DNA from: Gymnorhina tibicen
Taxonomy: Eukaryota > Chordata > Aves > Passeriformes > Artamidae
Length of the DNA: 64,000 nucleotides
Direction of reading: 5' to 3'
NCBI GenBank assembly: GCA_013399875.1
Contig: VXAZ01005694.1
Coordinates: forward strand, 1,287,331-1,351,330
Shown: positions 14,301 to 27,600 of the stretch, piece after piece
Layout of the letters: the number at the start of each line of letters is the position of its first letter
Position numbering within the stretch: the first letter of the stretch is position 1
Made by a program: the position numbers and the translations under genes
Notes under the pieces: model-generated
Seen by the model: only the letters and a program-made list of their open reading frames with translations
The model's database searches: none
What the model was told of the DNA's origin: nothing

Positions 14301-17300
14301 TGTTCGTGCCCTTTTACCAAACAGGTAATGGGCTCTGTCCCCTCAGTTTCTGAAGGGAGATAAATGAAATGCAGCGTTACTGTTCTGGAGTTGGCCTTCA
14401 TGAGCATGGACACAGCTAGTGTAAGAACCTAGGGCTCTTAACATACTGATCCCAGGAGCAGGAAGAGGGAACCTTTTGCTGTCTTGCAGATGTGATATGT
14501 GTTTGTGGGCACGAATAGCAACTAATGAATATTCATACATGCACTAATGAAGTCCTACATCTGTTTTTACATATGCATATGGGTATGGACTTGCAAGATA
14601 CCAGTGTGGGTGTGAATAGATGCAGGCCTGGGAAAATTGTGATAGCTTGTAACTGTGCCACTTGGCACATACAGTGTGTCCAAATGCCTACTTGCAGAAC
14701 AGTATTAAAAGGCAAAATAAACATTTGTACCCTCTCATCCCTTCCCAAAAGAGTCATGAACCCTAGGGGATTTTTTAAGCGTAAGTATCCCTTGCTGAAA
14801 ATATTAATTGTACTTCATTTCTCTGGTGACTTTTTGAATGGGAACCACTGCTGTGTGACACTTGCCCAAGCAGGCAAACCTGGTAATGCTGCTTGTGGGA
14901 AGGTGAATGCTGGTCGAGTGAGCCTGAAACCCTTTTTAATACACTGTGCAATTTAAAATTTGGGTGGCTGGTGGGGAAGTTGGCAGTTTAGCCTGCTGGG
15001 AGTTATGTCTAGGGATGTGTGCATTGAGCCCCTTCTGTGACAAAGACGCCTCTTCCTTCTGTGCTTGCTTGTTTTAAAGAGATTGGTGATTTACAGATAC
15101 ATTATAAAATCTGATCTGCTAGAATTTGGAGGTTAGCCACAAGAATGCTTGTTTGTTTCTGAAGTGGGTGGTGTGTTTTCTACCTACCTACAGCGTTCCT
15201 GAAGCTTTTCTTTGACACCTCCAGTGTTTCTGGAATGTCTGTCGCACCTGATGGCCCCCCATGAACTACTTCTGTTCCTTTAACAAAATCATATATAGCA
15301 AGAGCCTCAGTGTTTGATTCTGCAATATTTGTTGGTGGAATTATCATTCTGATTTAAGTGTTGAAAGAGTCCTGATTCATGGGGAGGGAACATGGACAAA
15401 TTCCGTTATTTTACTGCAGTCTGCATAACTTGAGAAATAAGAATACAGTATTCTGCTCTGTTATGGTCTCTTTCTTTGTACTCTTGTTTTTAGGTGGTGT
15501 TTGACCTTTTCAGAGGACTGACCTAGTGGGGGCAGCCTGTTTTGCTTTTAGGATTTACAGAATCTTTTTTTAAAGTGTTGCTTCAGTGTGTATTTTATCC
15601 TTTTTTGTCTGAATGTTTCTATTGTTCAGGCCTTCTGTTCCTCAGGGCAATCCCGAGGTAATTAACCAGCCCCTTTTGTAATTTTGTAACATTAAGTGTT
15701 CTTTTTCAGAAAACCAAGAAATGGAGTTTATGGCTGTGTAGTGGCTTTGTCAATGCAATGAACACAGATCTCGGGTATGGACTAAATTTGGGTTGTTCCC
15801 TGCAAACATCCCAACTACTGCCTTTAAAAAAACATATGTAGACTATATGACTAACCAGTGCCTGAATTTTATATAACTTGGCTGGTCCTGGGAGCTGCAC
15901 TGAAATACACAGTAGAACACTTTTTGGTGTAATTCTGGTTCTGGCAACAGTCATACCTGTGGTGCTTTCTCAGGGTGTCCTGCTACAACAGGTGAGAAAA
16001 AAAATGGAGGCAGGGAAAATCAATGCATGAGCGGTTTCATACAGTGCAAACTATTGAATAAATAGTCCAATAACAGGAGTTACAGACTTGAACTGAATTG
16101 CAGTTGATATCTGAGGATCAATATGCAGTGAGCGAAGCAGTTGTTCATATTGGAATATGTTACATTCTGCTTCTGGCATGAGAGCATGTGCTCCATCTAG
16201 TTCTGATGTTTGCCAGTGGGTGGATTTCCTCCCTGGAAATCACTCTGCCCTCGGGTGTGCTTTTTTAATATTGGCCAGTCTGACTGCAGAGCGTTTCTTC
16301 CCTGCTTGTTCCTGTGTGCCTTTGGTTTCTGTTTGTTTGTGTTAATTCCTGGTCACACCGAGTTATTTGCTTGTAAATTAATTCATGGAAATGAATTTCA
16401 CGAGTTGTCAGGTAGTGTCTCAGAGACCTTTCTTTGTGTGTTTCAAGTTAACTGATGGAAAAGGCAGCTCAGTTTGCCAGGGCTAGTGTATGGGAACTTG
16501 TGGAATTCTTCCTGCTCCTGCTTGGCATGCTAATAAGGATGCAATAACAGTAAAAAGAAAAAAATGAAATTAGTACTACTGCACTCAGAAGGGAAGTGAG
16601 CCCAGCAGCCTTACGTGGCTTATGTCTTTTTATGCTGGATTATTCACCATAGTAAACCTGACTTGTGTTTTTATCGGACTTTTGAAGGAGCCCAGATTTT
16701 ACAACTGTATTTAACACTTCTAGATGAGTGGGAGGTTCTCCTGTATATGATATGTAGAAGCCCTCACTTTTGGTTTTATAGAGGGATAATCAGTGAATGG
16801 TTCCAAGACCAGTATTGTCGCTGGTGATGGAGCTTGAAAAGAAATTGAAACAACCCCTGGACTATTTTCTTTTACTTAAGAGCATAATGTGAGAGTATGT
16901 GGTTTGCCAGCTGAAGAAAGTGTGTATGGTTGCTTTTTTTGGCTCAGTTCTGACTTTTTAAAACACTTAAATGAGCAAATGACTTGCTCCTTTCCCTGAT
17001 CTGGCTGGTTCTTTCACAGCTTCCTCTGAGATACATTCACAGATTCCAAGCAGGGTTTTTTGAATGGCTGACTTGCTGGATATGCAAGCACAACTTGGGG
17101 TTTTGCTGGTAAACAGCAGTAGTAAAAATAATCATAATGAGACTGTGTGCCCTGGCTGATATTAACCTGTGCTGTGGTAACTTCTCTCCTAAAGACAGAA
17201 ATCCCCTCCTTGCCGGTTAGAGCAGAGCTCCCACATCTAAGCTGGAACTACGAGTCCAGACTGGAGGCCTAGGAGGTATTTATTCTGGGATTGAGCTGTG

Positions 17301-20300
17301 TCTTCAGCCCCCATATGCACTCCAGATCTCTGGTTAAGGACAAGTAAAAGCCACATTTTCCCAATTCTCTTCTCGTCTGTTCTAGTTGTAGCAACAATCT
17401 GCTGCGTGGTTATCAGAGAGAAAGTGAATCATTTACTTTGTGCTTTTCCAGTAGGTGCCAGTTTTCTGATGGTGGGAAGCAGAAGTTTGGATCTGAACTG
17501 TGAGAGGAAAGGGCGCTGCTTAGTTCTTACTGAAACAGCTTTGGCTTTGGAGGTTTTATCAGAGGTGAAAGTTTCCTCTGCTTTTCTGTGGAAGAGCAGC
17601 TGCTTGGAAGGTGGTTAGTGTTCATGGTGTGTTCGTGTTTTGTATATTTTGACTGAAAAAGGCAAGATACTTCCATTTCCTACTATTGTTGCATAGAGTC
17701 TAGAGCAGCACTATCCAGTGCTTGCAGTTTGCATTAATAGAATTTTTTAGTTGTGTTTCATCTGTTTGTGTATCTGCAGCAACAGTTACGGTTTGAACTC
17801 TAATTTCTTCGCTCTTTTCCAGGTTTATGCTCACTGCTTGTGTTATGGTTAAGCAGTGGAGATTAATTTGGGCACATGGAAGAAATGCCCTTATCTTGGC
17901 TTTTGTTTCCTTGAAAATGCTTTACTGCTTACAGGTTTCTACTCAAGTGTGTGCTGTGCTAACAGAGCGAGGCAAATTTCAGTGTTATTTTTGTCAGCTT
18001 GACAGTGTGTCATGTTCGGATTTTCTCTTTGCATGGCTGGTTTTCTCTTGTGCTGAAAATACATTTATAAACTTTACTAGAACAAGAGAACACTTCTGGA
18101 TTTGAAGAAGTGTAATAGTTATTAGGGCGTGCATGCAGTCTGGTTTGTAGAAACACTTTTGCCTTTGGAGTTCAGACTTGACAGCTGGGGAGAGCTCTTC
18201 CTCTCACAAACCTGCATTTATTGCAATTCTGTTTTTCTCCTATGAAACAGAAGCAGAGGCACCAAATGGTAACGTTTGACTTGGTGGGGTTACTGCATCC
18301 TTTGGCTGAGGGCAGGCCTGCTGACACTAGTCCAGTTCTGACGCAGGTGCACTATTCTAGTCTCTTCTTTAAAAACTGTTTTTAGGTATTGCTTTCAGCA
18401 ATTATGTGCACATAAATCCTGTCTAAATAAAATTTGTTTGCTACAAATGGAAGAGAAGTCTGAAGCATGCATTAAAAACATCGCTTTGAACGCGGTAGGA
18501 TGGAATAAGGGAATCCTAAAGAAAACTTCTGGGTACTTAATTCCCTGCGGCCATCCCTCTAAATGGGAAGGGCACATCTCCTTTTTGTGGTTTGCAGCGA
18601 GGCGTAGAAATGCAGCATCTCGCTGACCGTACAAGTAACAAACCTTTTCCCCTTCTGTTCCCAAGGACTGCTCTAATGTTTGTGCTGTTATCTTTTGTGC
18701 CAGGGCTATCTGCTTTCCTGGGCCACAGCCCATAAACCAAAACAGCCGCTTTGCCTCTCGCTCTCTCAGCCTTTTTCCTCTCCTGTCGGGAGAGCTCCAT
18801 GTTTGGAGGAGCACAAAGCGCTCTGTGCGAGGCAGATAACCACGGAGCCGATGTTTCTAGGAGAGGGCTTGGCTCTATCGCCGGCTGCTGTCAGCTTGCC
18901 CTGGACTTTGTTACAGGACTGATAGTGCTCTCCAAGAGCCAGATCTTTGTGTCCCTGTGTTGAAGTGCTACAGACTGGCTGGGGAGAGCTGTGTGCGCTC
19001 AGAATGTGTTTGTGCGTGCGCATCCTCCCCTTGAGGAGGGCTGCATTTAACTGTGAAGTGAATTTATACTGCTCATGGGAAGGTCTGGACTGGCATCTGT
19101 AGGAATAAGGAAGGAAGGTTGATGGCATGGGCTGAGGCAGATGGGCAGGGCACACAACAGAACTTGGCTGAGAATGTTCTTTACTTTGGGATTTGTGGCA
19201 AGTGCCCTTGCTTATGACTGTTGTTTTACTGTGAAGGTTTCTGGCAGTGTCGATACCTGCATGAGTGGAAGCTGTTCTTACACTGATCAAGAATATTGGT
19301 GCCGTCCTAAAATGTGAGGATGTATTGCCCTGCACTCCTAGGTATGCTCCCAGTCTCTGAGGAAGCCTTTCTAGAATTTAGGAACAGTTTCAGCAGGAAC
19401 AGCTGGCTTTTTGTGGCGCGGCATGCTTCTGGAGGGCCTGAGGAAAACAGGATTCAAATTCTCTTAAGGCTCGGTAGGATTTAGATGTGCAGATATATCA
19501 AGGTCTTCTGAGAAGAGCTCATCTGATAGACCATTATAGGCCTATCTCAGAACAAATGGTTAGAGGTGAGATGTGCATTTTTGAAGAACTGGCTAAAAAA
19601 CTTTGGTTATTGTAGAAGTACTAAAGAGTGAAGTGCCATAAAACCAAGGTACCAGCTTTTAAAATTTGGATTCGTTTGTGTCATACAGCCACCTGTTATG
19701 TCATTTAGTGGCTCTGCCAATGTGATCAGGGTAATTTGAGAAATAAAGGGTTTAGTGTTAGGGTTTTCTTTCTTTTTGTTCATGATTTATCATTTTCAAG
19801 GAATAAATCGGTAGACCCAAGAATAAGCTTGAAGTTAAATTCAACCATATGATGAGAAGCTTGAATCCTTGAAAACCTCTAACTCTGAACAAATTGGTTT
19901 ATTGGAAAATAAACCTGATCACAGGGGTTCCGGGGTTGAGGATAGAGAGAGGGCTTTAAGATCTTACTTTCAACTCCTGCCTCAGTTTCTCTGCTGATGT
20001 TCTGTCTCCCTTAGTTTTTCCAGCACTGGTGCTAGAGATCCCCATTTGAATCTTAAGGTAATATTCTTTCACAGATCAAAGGCTTGGACTTTGCTTCAGC
20101 TAAGCCACTTGCTGTGGCTTTGTGTGAAACAAAATATTTTATTGATAAGTCTCCATTAGTTGGAATAAGCTGTTGCCTTTTCAAAGGAAAGATGATGTGG
20201 GATAGACAGAGAGCTCTACAGTGAAAGTTCTGAAAGTTCCTTTTGAAGGACAGTTTTGTTTGTGTGACAGTTAGGACTAAAGTCTTACAGTTTTGCAGTG

Positions 20301-21164
20301 TGCTCAGAGTGTGAGCCTTGGCTGCTGTTCACTAACACAGTAAACCTAGAGATGGTTCTCTCTGAGGCTGGTCCCTGTTGATCAGACTTCACAAATGGAT
20401 TTAGCAGGGGCATAACACAAGCAGTTGGGTCTCAAAGAAATATTGGCAGTAGAGTCTATTCACTAACTGTGAAGTGAAGGTGTTTTCTTGTCTAAGATCC
20501 TGTTAATCCACAGTTGTACAAATATCTTGATGGAGATTTATAGGATGCAAGGTGAAATGTCCCCTTGGAACTGGCGTGCTAGCTGGGAATTCTATAATCT
20601 CCCTGCTATAAAACTACCAAAGTGACTCAGTACATAATGGAGCAAATCTGCAAATCCCTTGTCTACCCATTGCCCGGGCAATTTCTGGTCACATTGCTCC
20701 TCTGGTTGGCTCTTTAGCTAAGAGTTCTTTGAAGACGGTAAGCAGTTGGTTTGTGGCCTTGAAGGGAGATTATCCTTCTGTGCTAAAGTTCAGGAAGAGT
20801 TGGAGTTACTGCCTCCCTCAACTCCCCTGGTCTTAAAGCAGTAGCAATATGGGAAAGACTAGACTGCCACTTGTGCTGTTAAGATAACCTGGGATTTCAT
20901 CCTTCTAGGATGTTATCAGCGTTATTTCCATCACCTTATCAAGTGAAGTAGCCTCTTAAAAGCGCCCCAAGTCATATGTTTATTTACTGCTTACTGTAAA
21001 GCTTTCCTTCCGGATTCAGGAACGTTCTCATAAGGACTCTTTCAAGTTCAGGGCACAGCGAGGTTATTGTGTAGGAGAGCAACAGGTTTGCTTAACGTTC
21101 ACTAAGTGGTTTCTAAGTGTTTGTGGTGCTTTTTAATTGAGAAGAATGTTTGGGAATTCGTAAA
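2341..21164 (+). other. MICAL3: MICAL3 intron 1, first part; no gene seen
   Basis: AT-leaning non-coding sequence with only short, random-looking open frames on both strands. I saw no splice-bounded exon with protein similarity, no tRNA-like fold and no recognisable repeat apart from short homopolymers such as the T-run at about 13544-13558. Being intron 1 is inferred from the promoter on the left and the acceptor at 47828. Confidence 0.6.
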
Positions 21165-21225
21165 ATCACAGAATGGTTTGGGGTTGGAAGCAACTTTAAA
21201 GATCATCTAGTTGCAGCCCCCAGGA
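21165..21225 (-). repeat. CR1 LINE fragment, 3' end, minus strand
   Basis: The sequence reads as the reverse complement of the CR1 3' terminus: an 'acagaatggtttggggttgg' signature followed by an 'aaagatcatctagttgcagc' signature. Only the last 60 or so bases are recognisable, as expected for the common 5'-truncated copies. It faces the plus-strand copy at 21405-21636. Confidence 0.8.
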
Positions 21226-21404
21226 AGAGCTGGGAAGGGAAGCTGTGCTGTTCGAAGAAGGCTTTTTATAGCATCACCAGAAAAGATAGGCCAGGAGAAC
21301 AACTTGGATAAGTCTGCTGGCCACTGGTGCTCTTTCCTTCCCGACTGGAGCTGGGCTCAGGCTGATGTAGGGGAGTGACAGTAGATCTTTTCCTTTCCTG
21401 TGCA

Positions 21405-21636
21405 AGTAGGGTTCAGATTAGATATTAAGAGAAACATCTTTACTGTGTGGGTGGTGAGGCCCTGGCACAGGCTGCACACGGAACCTGTGGGTGCCCTATC
21501 CCTGGAAGTGTTTAAGGCCAGGTTGGATGGGACTTTGAGCAGCCTGGTCTAGTGGAAGGTGTCTCTGCCTATGATGGGGGGTTGGAACTAGGTAATCTTT
21601 AAGGTCCCTTCCAACCCCCAAACCATTCTATGATCC
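21405..21636 (+). repeat. CR1 LINE fragment, 3' end, plus strand
   Basis: The segment follows the CR1 3' region in order: 'cagattagatattaagagaa', 'ccctggcacaggctgc', 'atccctggaagtgtttaagg', 'tttgagcagcctggtct', 'ttggaactaggtaatcttta' and a terminal 'ccattctatgatcc'. The element is 5'-truncated with no coding capacity. Confidence 0.93.
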
Positions 21637-24600
21637 TAGGATTTTTCAAGCAGTATTACTCTAACACTTCTTCCGTCTTGCAGAGCTTGGTAACCACAAC
21701 TGGTACAAAGAATTGTAAGTCATGACAAGTCTCTTGTTGAAGAAATTGATAAGAAAAATCAAAATCTTTTCTAGCTAAGTGTGTTAAGTTTGGAACTTAG
21801 ATGGCTCAGAAATTTGGTCATGGTTTCAGACTGTTCTAGGATGGAGAGTAACAGGCTGAAATCAGTTACTCTTTTGGTCGTTTGAGAGTATGTGTAAGAC
21901 TAAAAAGTTTGGTTCCAGTTTCTAATGAATTTAGTCTAGAACTCGTCTAGCACGATGGGGAGATGCCCTACTGAAGAAAATGCTGAGCCATAAATGTAAG
22001 TACTCATGATTGATGGGAAGAGACTGAAGCTATGTCTTAAAGTCGTGTGGAGCTGTTGCCTCTCAGCTTAGTTCCTCCATTCAGGAGTTTTGAGGTGCCC
22101 ATGTACTGACCTCAGCTCTAGAAGAAGTTGGGTTTGTCTCAAATGAACAACAGCTGCAAATGTTATGCCTTTCTTGGGACGCACCACCAAATATTATGTT
22201 TTTTTCTTAAATAACAATTGTTTAAAAAGTAATGCGGCTGGTTACAACCTACATAAGAGCTTATGTGCTGAGAGACATAGTGTGTGATAAAATGCGAAGA
22301 ACTCTGAGCTGGCAAGGTCCTGAGTCTTGTAAATGCTGCTGCATTTAGTGTTTAGTCCTCTAAGTAGTCAGGGTAAGGGAGTATATGTGGGGAACAATAA
22401 CAATAGTAAAAAAGGCTGGAACTTGAAATAAACAAATAACTGCTTTTGAATATGAAGTGCCCAAAGGCTCATGTGTTGAGTAATCTGAAAAATAAATATA
22501 CATGGGAGGGTGATGGTGGTGGAAATCCACTTACCCATAAAAAGCACTTCTGATATTCATAGGTTTCCCCACAGTCCCAAAAAGTTGTTTTAGTGAAATG
22601 AACATAGCTCTGCGGAACAGCTTTTGTCAAGGATAAGAGAATGAGCCCAGAAATATGACCCGTACAGGGAAGCTTCTGACAGGATATTTTCCAGAGGCTC
22701 TTGTACTAACCTGTTCTTCCTTGCTGGCACAAAAATGTGGAATATGCAGGTCAGTCTTCTTTCCTCCGCTGAAATCTAATTTGGAGGCTGGGAAGGAACG
22801 ATATTTATTCCTTGAATCTCAAATTGCCCGTAGTACAGCAGGGCGACTCATCATCCTTCTGTACTCTGACTGCTCCTAACGTGTACCACTAGTGATGGGA
22901 AGCAGGGCAGTGGTCTGTTTGATGGAAGAGGGATAGGTATGTCCAGCATAACCATTTGATTCCACCTTCCTCCTGCCCCACTGGTCTGGGCTGAGGGCCG
23001 CGTTTGAGCTCACGTGAATCTCCGTGGTTGTGTTAAAATGAGTTGAAATCGTGGCTGTACCTGTCTGTTGTTGGAAAGGAGGGATGGATCCTTTTGCTGC
23101 CTCTTACTTTGGGTGTAGCCTCCTTTCCTGTTCCCTGTTCGAAGTACCCATGTGGTTCTGAGCTTCAAATTGGGTAGGAGTGGGGTCTGTCTTCTGTTGG
23201 TGTCTATTGCAGGTGCTCAGGGGTGGCAGCTGTGTTTTGTTTCTGGAAACCAGCACCTTTGTGTGTGTAAAATGTGCCTTTGGCTAGGAATGCTAGATAA
23301 CTTGTTTTGAACAGCAGCAGGCCCAAATTCAGATGTTTCCTGCTTCAGAGAGCTTATTTGCAAATGACATTGCTCGCCTCATAACCTTCACTTAGTATCC
23401 TTTAGTCTAAAAATAATTACTGCTTGTGTGAGATTTCAAGGACTAATACTTTGCTTGTTTTCAGCAGGAGGCCGACAGGTTTTTAAAGAGAGTGATTCAT
23501 ATAATAGTTTATAAACAAAAAATTTTGGCTGGACAATGGAACACTCAAAATCTGACCCTTAGTAAACTGTTTATATATTGCATATTTCAATACACGTATT
23601 ATTGTTCTTAAAGAGCATAAATATTCATGTAGTTTCCTCTCTGTCCCTCTAGGGTATTTTTTTCTGGGTCAAGAATTGGTCAAGAAGGCATGTAAGGTAC
23701 CACAAATTGAGACAAACTCGTGTTAGTTATCTTTAGGTCCTTGAGCAGCAGTAGTGAAACAAATCTTTGTGCTGTGTTTTCCTTCTCCCTTCAGAGTCTT
23801 TTCAGGACCAAGCCATTCCTGTCTGCTTGTTGCCGATCAAACAGTTTTGTTCTCAGTGTCTAAAAGGCTTCAGAAATTAGACTTGAAAGGCTCGTGTGTT
23901 TCCCTCATTTTGTTTTGTTCTGTCAAGGCTGGGAGCACATCAGCTGTGGAGAGGAGGAATTCAAGGTTTGTAGCAAGCACCTTTGGAGGGAGCAGGTCTA
24001 TGCGTGAGCACTGCTTGGAGAAGCCTCTCATCAGAGTGGTTAAAAAGGTGCTGGTGCACCATGATTAATCTTAAGAGCTTTAATAGAGGAGAATGAAGGT
24101 AATTGTAGCATCCCCTCTTAATAGCACCCAAGGCTTACCATCTCTGTGCGTCTAGGGTGCATCAACAGAAGAGGAAGCTTCTCTGGCAGCCTCTGGGAAC
24201 CCTGTTGTGGATGCAGGTCCTGTTGAGCTTGGTACTCCGGAGGAAGGAACTTGCTTTCCCATGTGCATGTGCAGAGCTCAGCATGTGACCTGATATTGTG
24301 GCAAAAACCTGAGCCAGGAGAGTGCACGCTCTGACACTTGGGTGCTCTTCAGTGCTATGCTGGCAGAACCTTTTGGATTTTGGGCCTCTGTGGTTTGGTT
24401 TTTATTAATTGTCCTTAGTCTTTCTCCCTGTGCCATCCTCAGAAAACAGTGAGGCAGCTGTGTGCCCCAGTGCTTGAAGACTGAGAGAGAAATCAGAAAT
24501 ACTGCCATGGAAAAACTATTTAAAGGCTAATGAAAGCAGTTACTACTAAAGGACTTAGAATATTCTAATATTAGACCTAACAGAAGTATTAAGTTGACGA

Positions 24601-27600
24601 GGTGTTGAAGCAGCGCCTTTTTAGTCGTATGCTCAGTGTAGTGAAGCCTGTCACAGGTTCTGCACGTCCCAGACTGGGGTTTTGGTATTAACCTGAGCTG
24701 GGACAGTTGGCAAGAGTCTGAAGAGAGGAGTGTTTTCCAGCTCATGTGGCTGTGGATTCTTGATAAATAGCTGGTTGGCAGGCTCTGTTGCTGTAGCTAG
24801 GGTGGAGGCTATCAGCTGTGGTGTTGCCTGTTCCTTTGCATTTCAGGGTGGTAACTGGATCTGAAAGTGGTTGGGGGGGTTTTTTGTGGTCTTTTTAGTT
24901 GTTGGGGTGTTTTTTTTTTGTTATGTTTTGTGGGGCGTTTCTGTTACTGTTTGGCAGGTGATCTGCAGTATGATGGCAAGAAGTCTTGTCTTTTCCAAGG
25001 CTTGCCCAACCCTAGGAGCCAGAATTGTTCTGTCTGTCTGATGCTAAATTCATTTCTCCCACCCCTTATTGTTCAGTCCTCACTTTACAAGCTATTTGAA
25101 GAGCAGAGTTTGACCATGTAAGTAATCCCAAGAGGGTGAAGATAAAATCTTAAGTGAAGTTGTCAATCAACAAAAGGATTAAAGAATGTGTTCTAAAATG
25201 TGCTGGGGTAATAGAAAATTCTGAATGTTCAAGAGGAGGAAAGGCATGTCAAGACAAAGAAAGGAGAGTAATTTCTAGGGGCTTAAAGATGACTGTAAAA
25301 GCATATTTACCAGCTCTTCTGCTTTTCTAGGGGAATAACAGATGCCACAGTGAAAGAAGTTCCATTTCAAGAATTCCCCGTGTTCAGGGGTTACAGGCTG
25401 ACTTGGCATAGCCCATAGTCAACATGTGAAGGCCTTCAGTTTAGGGTCATCAGTTCAAACACAGCCTTGGTCAGCAGTGGAAGAAAGCTGTTGCCACAGG
25501 AGGTTTTTTTAACGAGGTGAGCTGGCAATCTGTCAGGCTCTTAGGGCGTGGGTTTCTGAAAAACAACCATAAATGGTACTTGCAAATAAACTTGGGGTCA
25601 AAGAAATAAACAGGTGTCAATGATAATCTAAAGAACTGAAGTAGGCATACAGGGAGTAACAGGCATTGAGCACTCGTGCTTATGCAGCTGATAAATGGAG
25701 TGTTTATGCATTCCTTCATGAACTTCAAATAAGAAAAACTAGTCAATAAAGTGGTGAGAAACTTCTAACTGCATCATCTCCGTTTTCACTGTCCAGATGA
25801 AAATAGAAACCCGTGGTGATAACATTGCTGTGTAGGCCAGGCCCCAGCAAAGCTGTGCTTTCATGCTCAGAACAGGCAGTCCTTGAGTTCCTTTTGACTC
25901 TGTCACCTTTTTATGGGTACCAAATTACCACTTTTTGTTTGTAGTGGCTTTCTCAGAGTCCTCTCTAGCTCTTACTTGTGTATATCGTTCATCAGAGGTG
26001 CTGTTCTGCTGTGGTGAAATTGAGGCTGACTTTACTGGAGTCCACAGCCAAGTGCTTAATTCCTGGGCAAAACTAAAGACCTCCTCTACTGTCCTCTTAG
26101 AAGCTTCGCATGGAACATCGTTGCCCTTCCACCTACCCTTGGAGTGAAGGATGAGATGGTACCAGGCTTTTTTCCACCTCTGTAGACATTGCTTGGGGTT
26201 TAAAGTAATGGTTTGCCTGAGCTGCTGAGGAAATTGTCTTAGTGTGGTGCAGCATTTGTAAACACTGTTTGCACTGCGATTTTCTTGCTGTCTTTTCCAG
26301 CCCTCTCATGTCTTTTTCCACCTCCCTCCACATGCAAGGTCTAAGCCAAGCTAGGCAGCTCTATTCGTGCAAACCTAGTTATTCCTTAGGGAAGAAACAA
26401 CAAATGAAAGTAACTGACCCTGAAGCTTCTTACTGAGGATAGCAATGCTAAAAGCTGTTCTGCCTGGAGATGTGAACTTAAAATAGCTCTCAAACAAAAC
26501 TGCTTTTTGGTCTTCTCCCTTTTTATCCCCATCTTGCCACACTGTGGTCAGAAATGCTTTTTTAAAAAGTTTATGACAGTTCTGGATATTTTCTTTGACT
26601 GAAATTAGTGTATACGCTGACATGAAATCATCTATTTTAGGGAGAAAAGAGAAACCAGCTGCCACATCACCAGGGTTCTGTCTGCCCACCGCCCTGTATA
26701 TGTGTGATGGGGACACAAAAGAGTGATAGTATTCGGTTTTTGCTAGAGCGTCTGTGTGTGATTTAAGAATTTCAGCTCAGTCTCCTGCCTCGCTGCTATT
26801 CCAGTTACCCGCTGTTCTACCTGATTTACCCTTGCCCTTCAAAACGCAGATGGGATTCCTGCTTTCCACGTGCACCTCTTTCCCTGGCTGCCAAAGAGAG
26901 CATAGTTCAATGGATGAGCTGAATCCTGCCTGGATGGTGGGTGGTGATGTAAGCGTGCGTAACTGCAATGCATCGATTTCCCTGGAGTGCAGGACTGAAA
27001 GGCGGGAGGTTAAGCCAGCAGGATATGTGCTCTTGTTCTAGAGGAACAGTGAGGCAAGGCAGCAAAAATGCAGGAGCAGCTTGCTGTGCTGCACCACGTA
27101 AGCGACAGCAGCCTCAGCTGAGAATTTAGGAGTTGCTTGGAAATGGACAGATTTCGTGTTGCAACCAAATGAACTTCCTCATAATGAAGGCTTTGTGGAG
27201 CCTGTCATAGCTCTCCTTTAAAATGGTGGCGAGCTGGCAAAAAGTGGGCATTAAAAAAAGGTGGAGTTAAAAGACTTGAAACTGAGCACAAACTGAATGG
27301 CACTAATTGAAATTAATTGTTGCTTTATCTTGTCCAGCGCTTTTTCAGTAATCTTTCATCTTGCTGCTTTGAAGAGTAAATAGATTTTATAGTGAGGACA
27401 GTGTGTGCTTTTCTGTCTGCAGGATTGTTTCCAAGTAAACTTGCCTTCCTTTTTCGTCTGAGACATCTCCCTTCTGGATCTTTGGGTGCACTTGTTACCT
27501 GTATAACTCAGATTTAACGATGCCACATGAAAATCCCTGCTGATTTGAAAAAGTAGGATCTAAGCTGGGTTATCTTGTTGAGTCATCACCTTTTAGGGAA

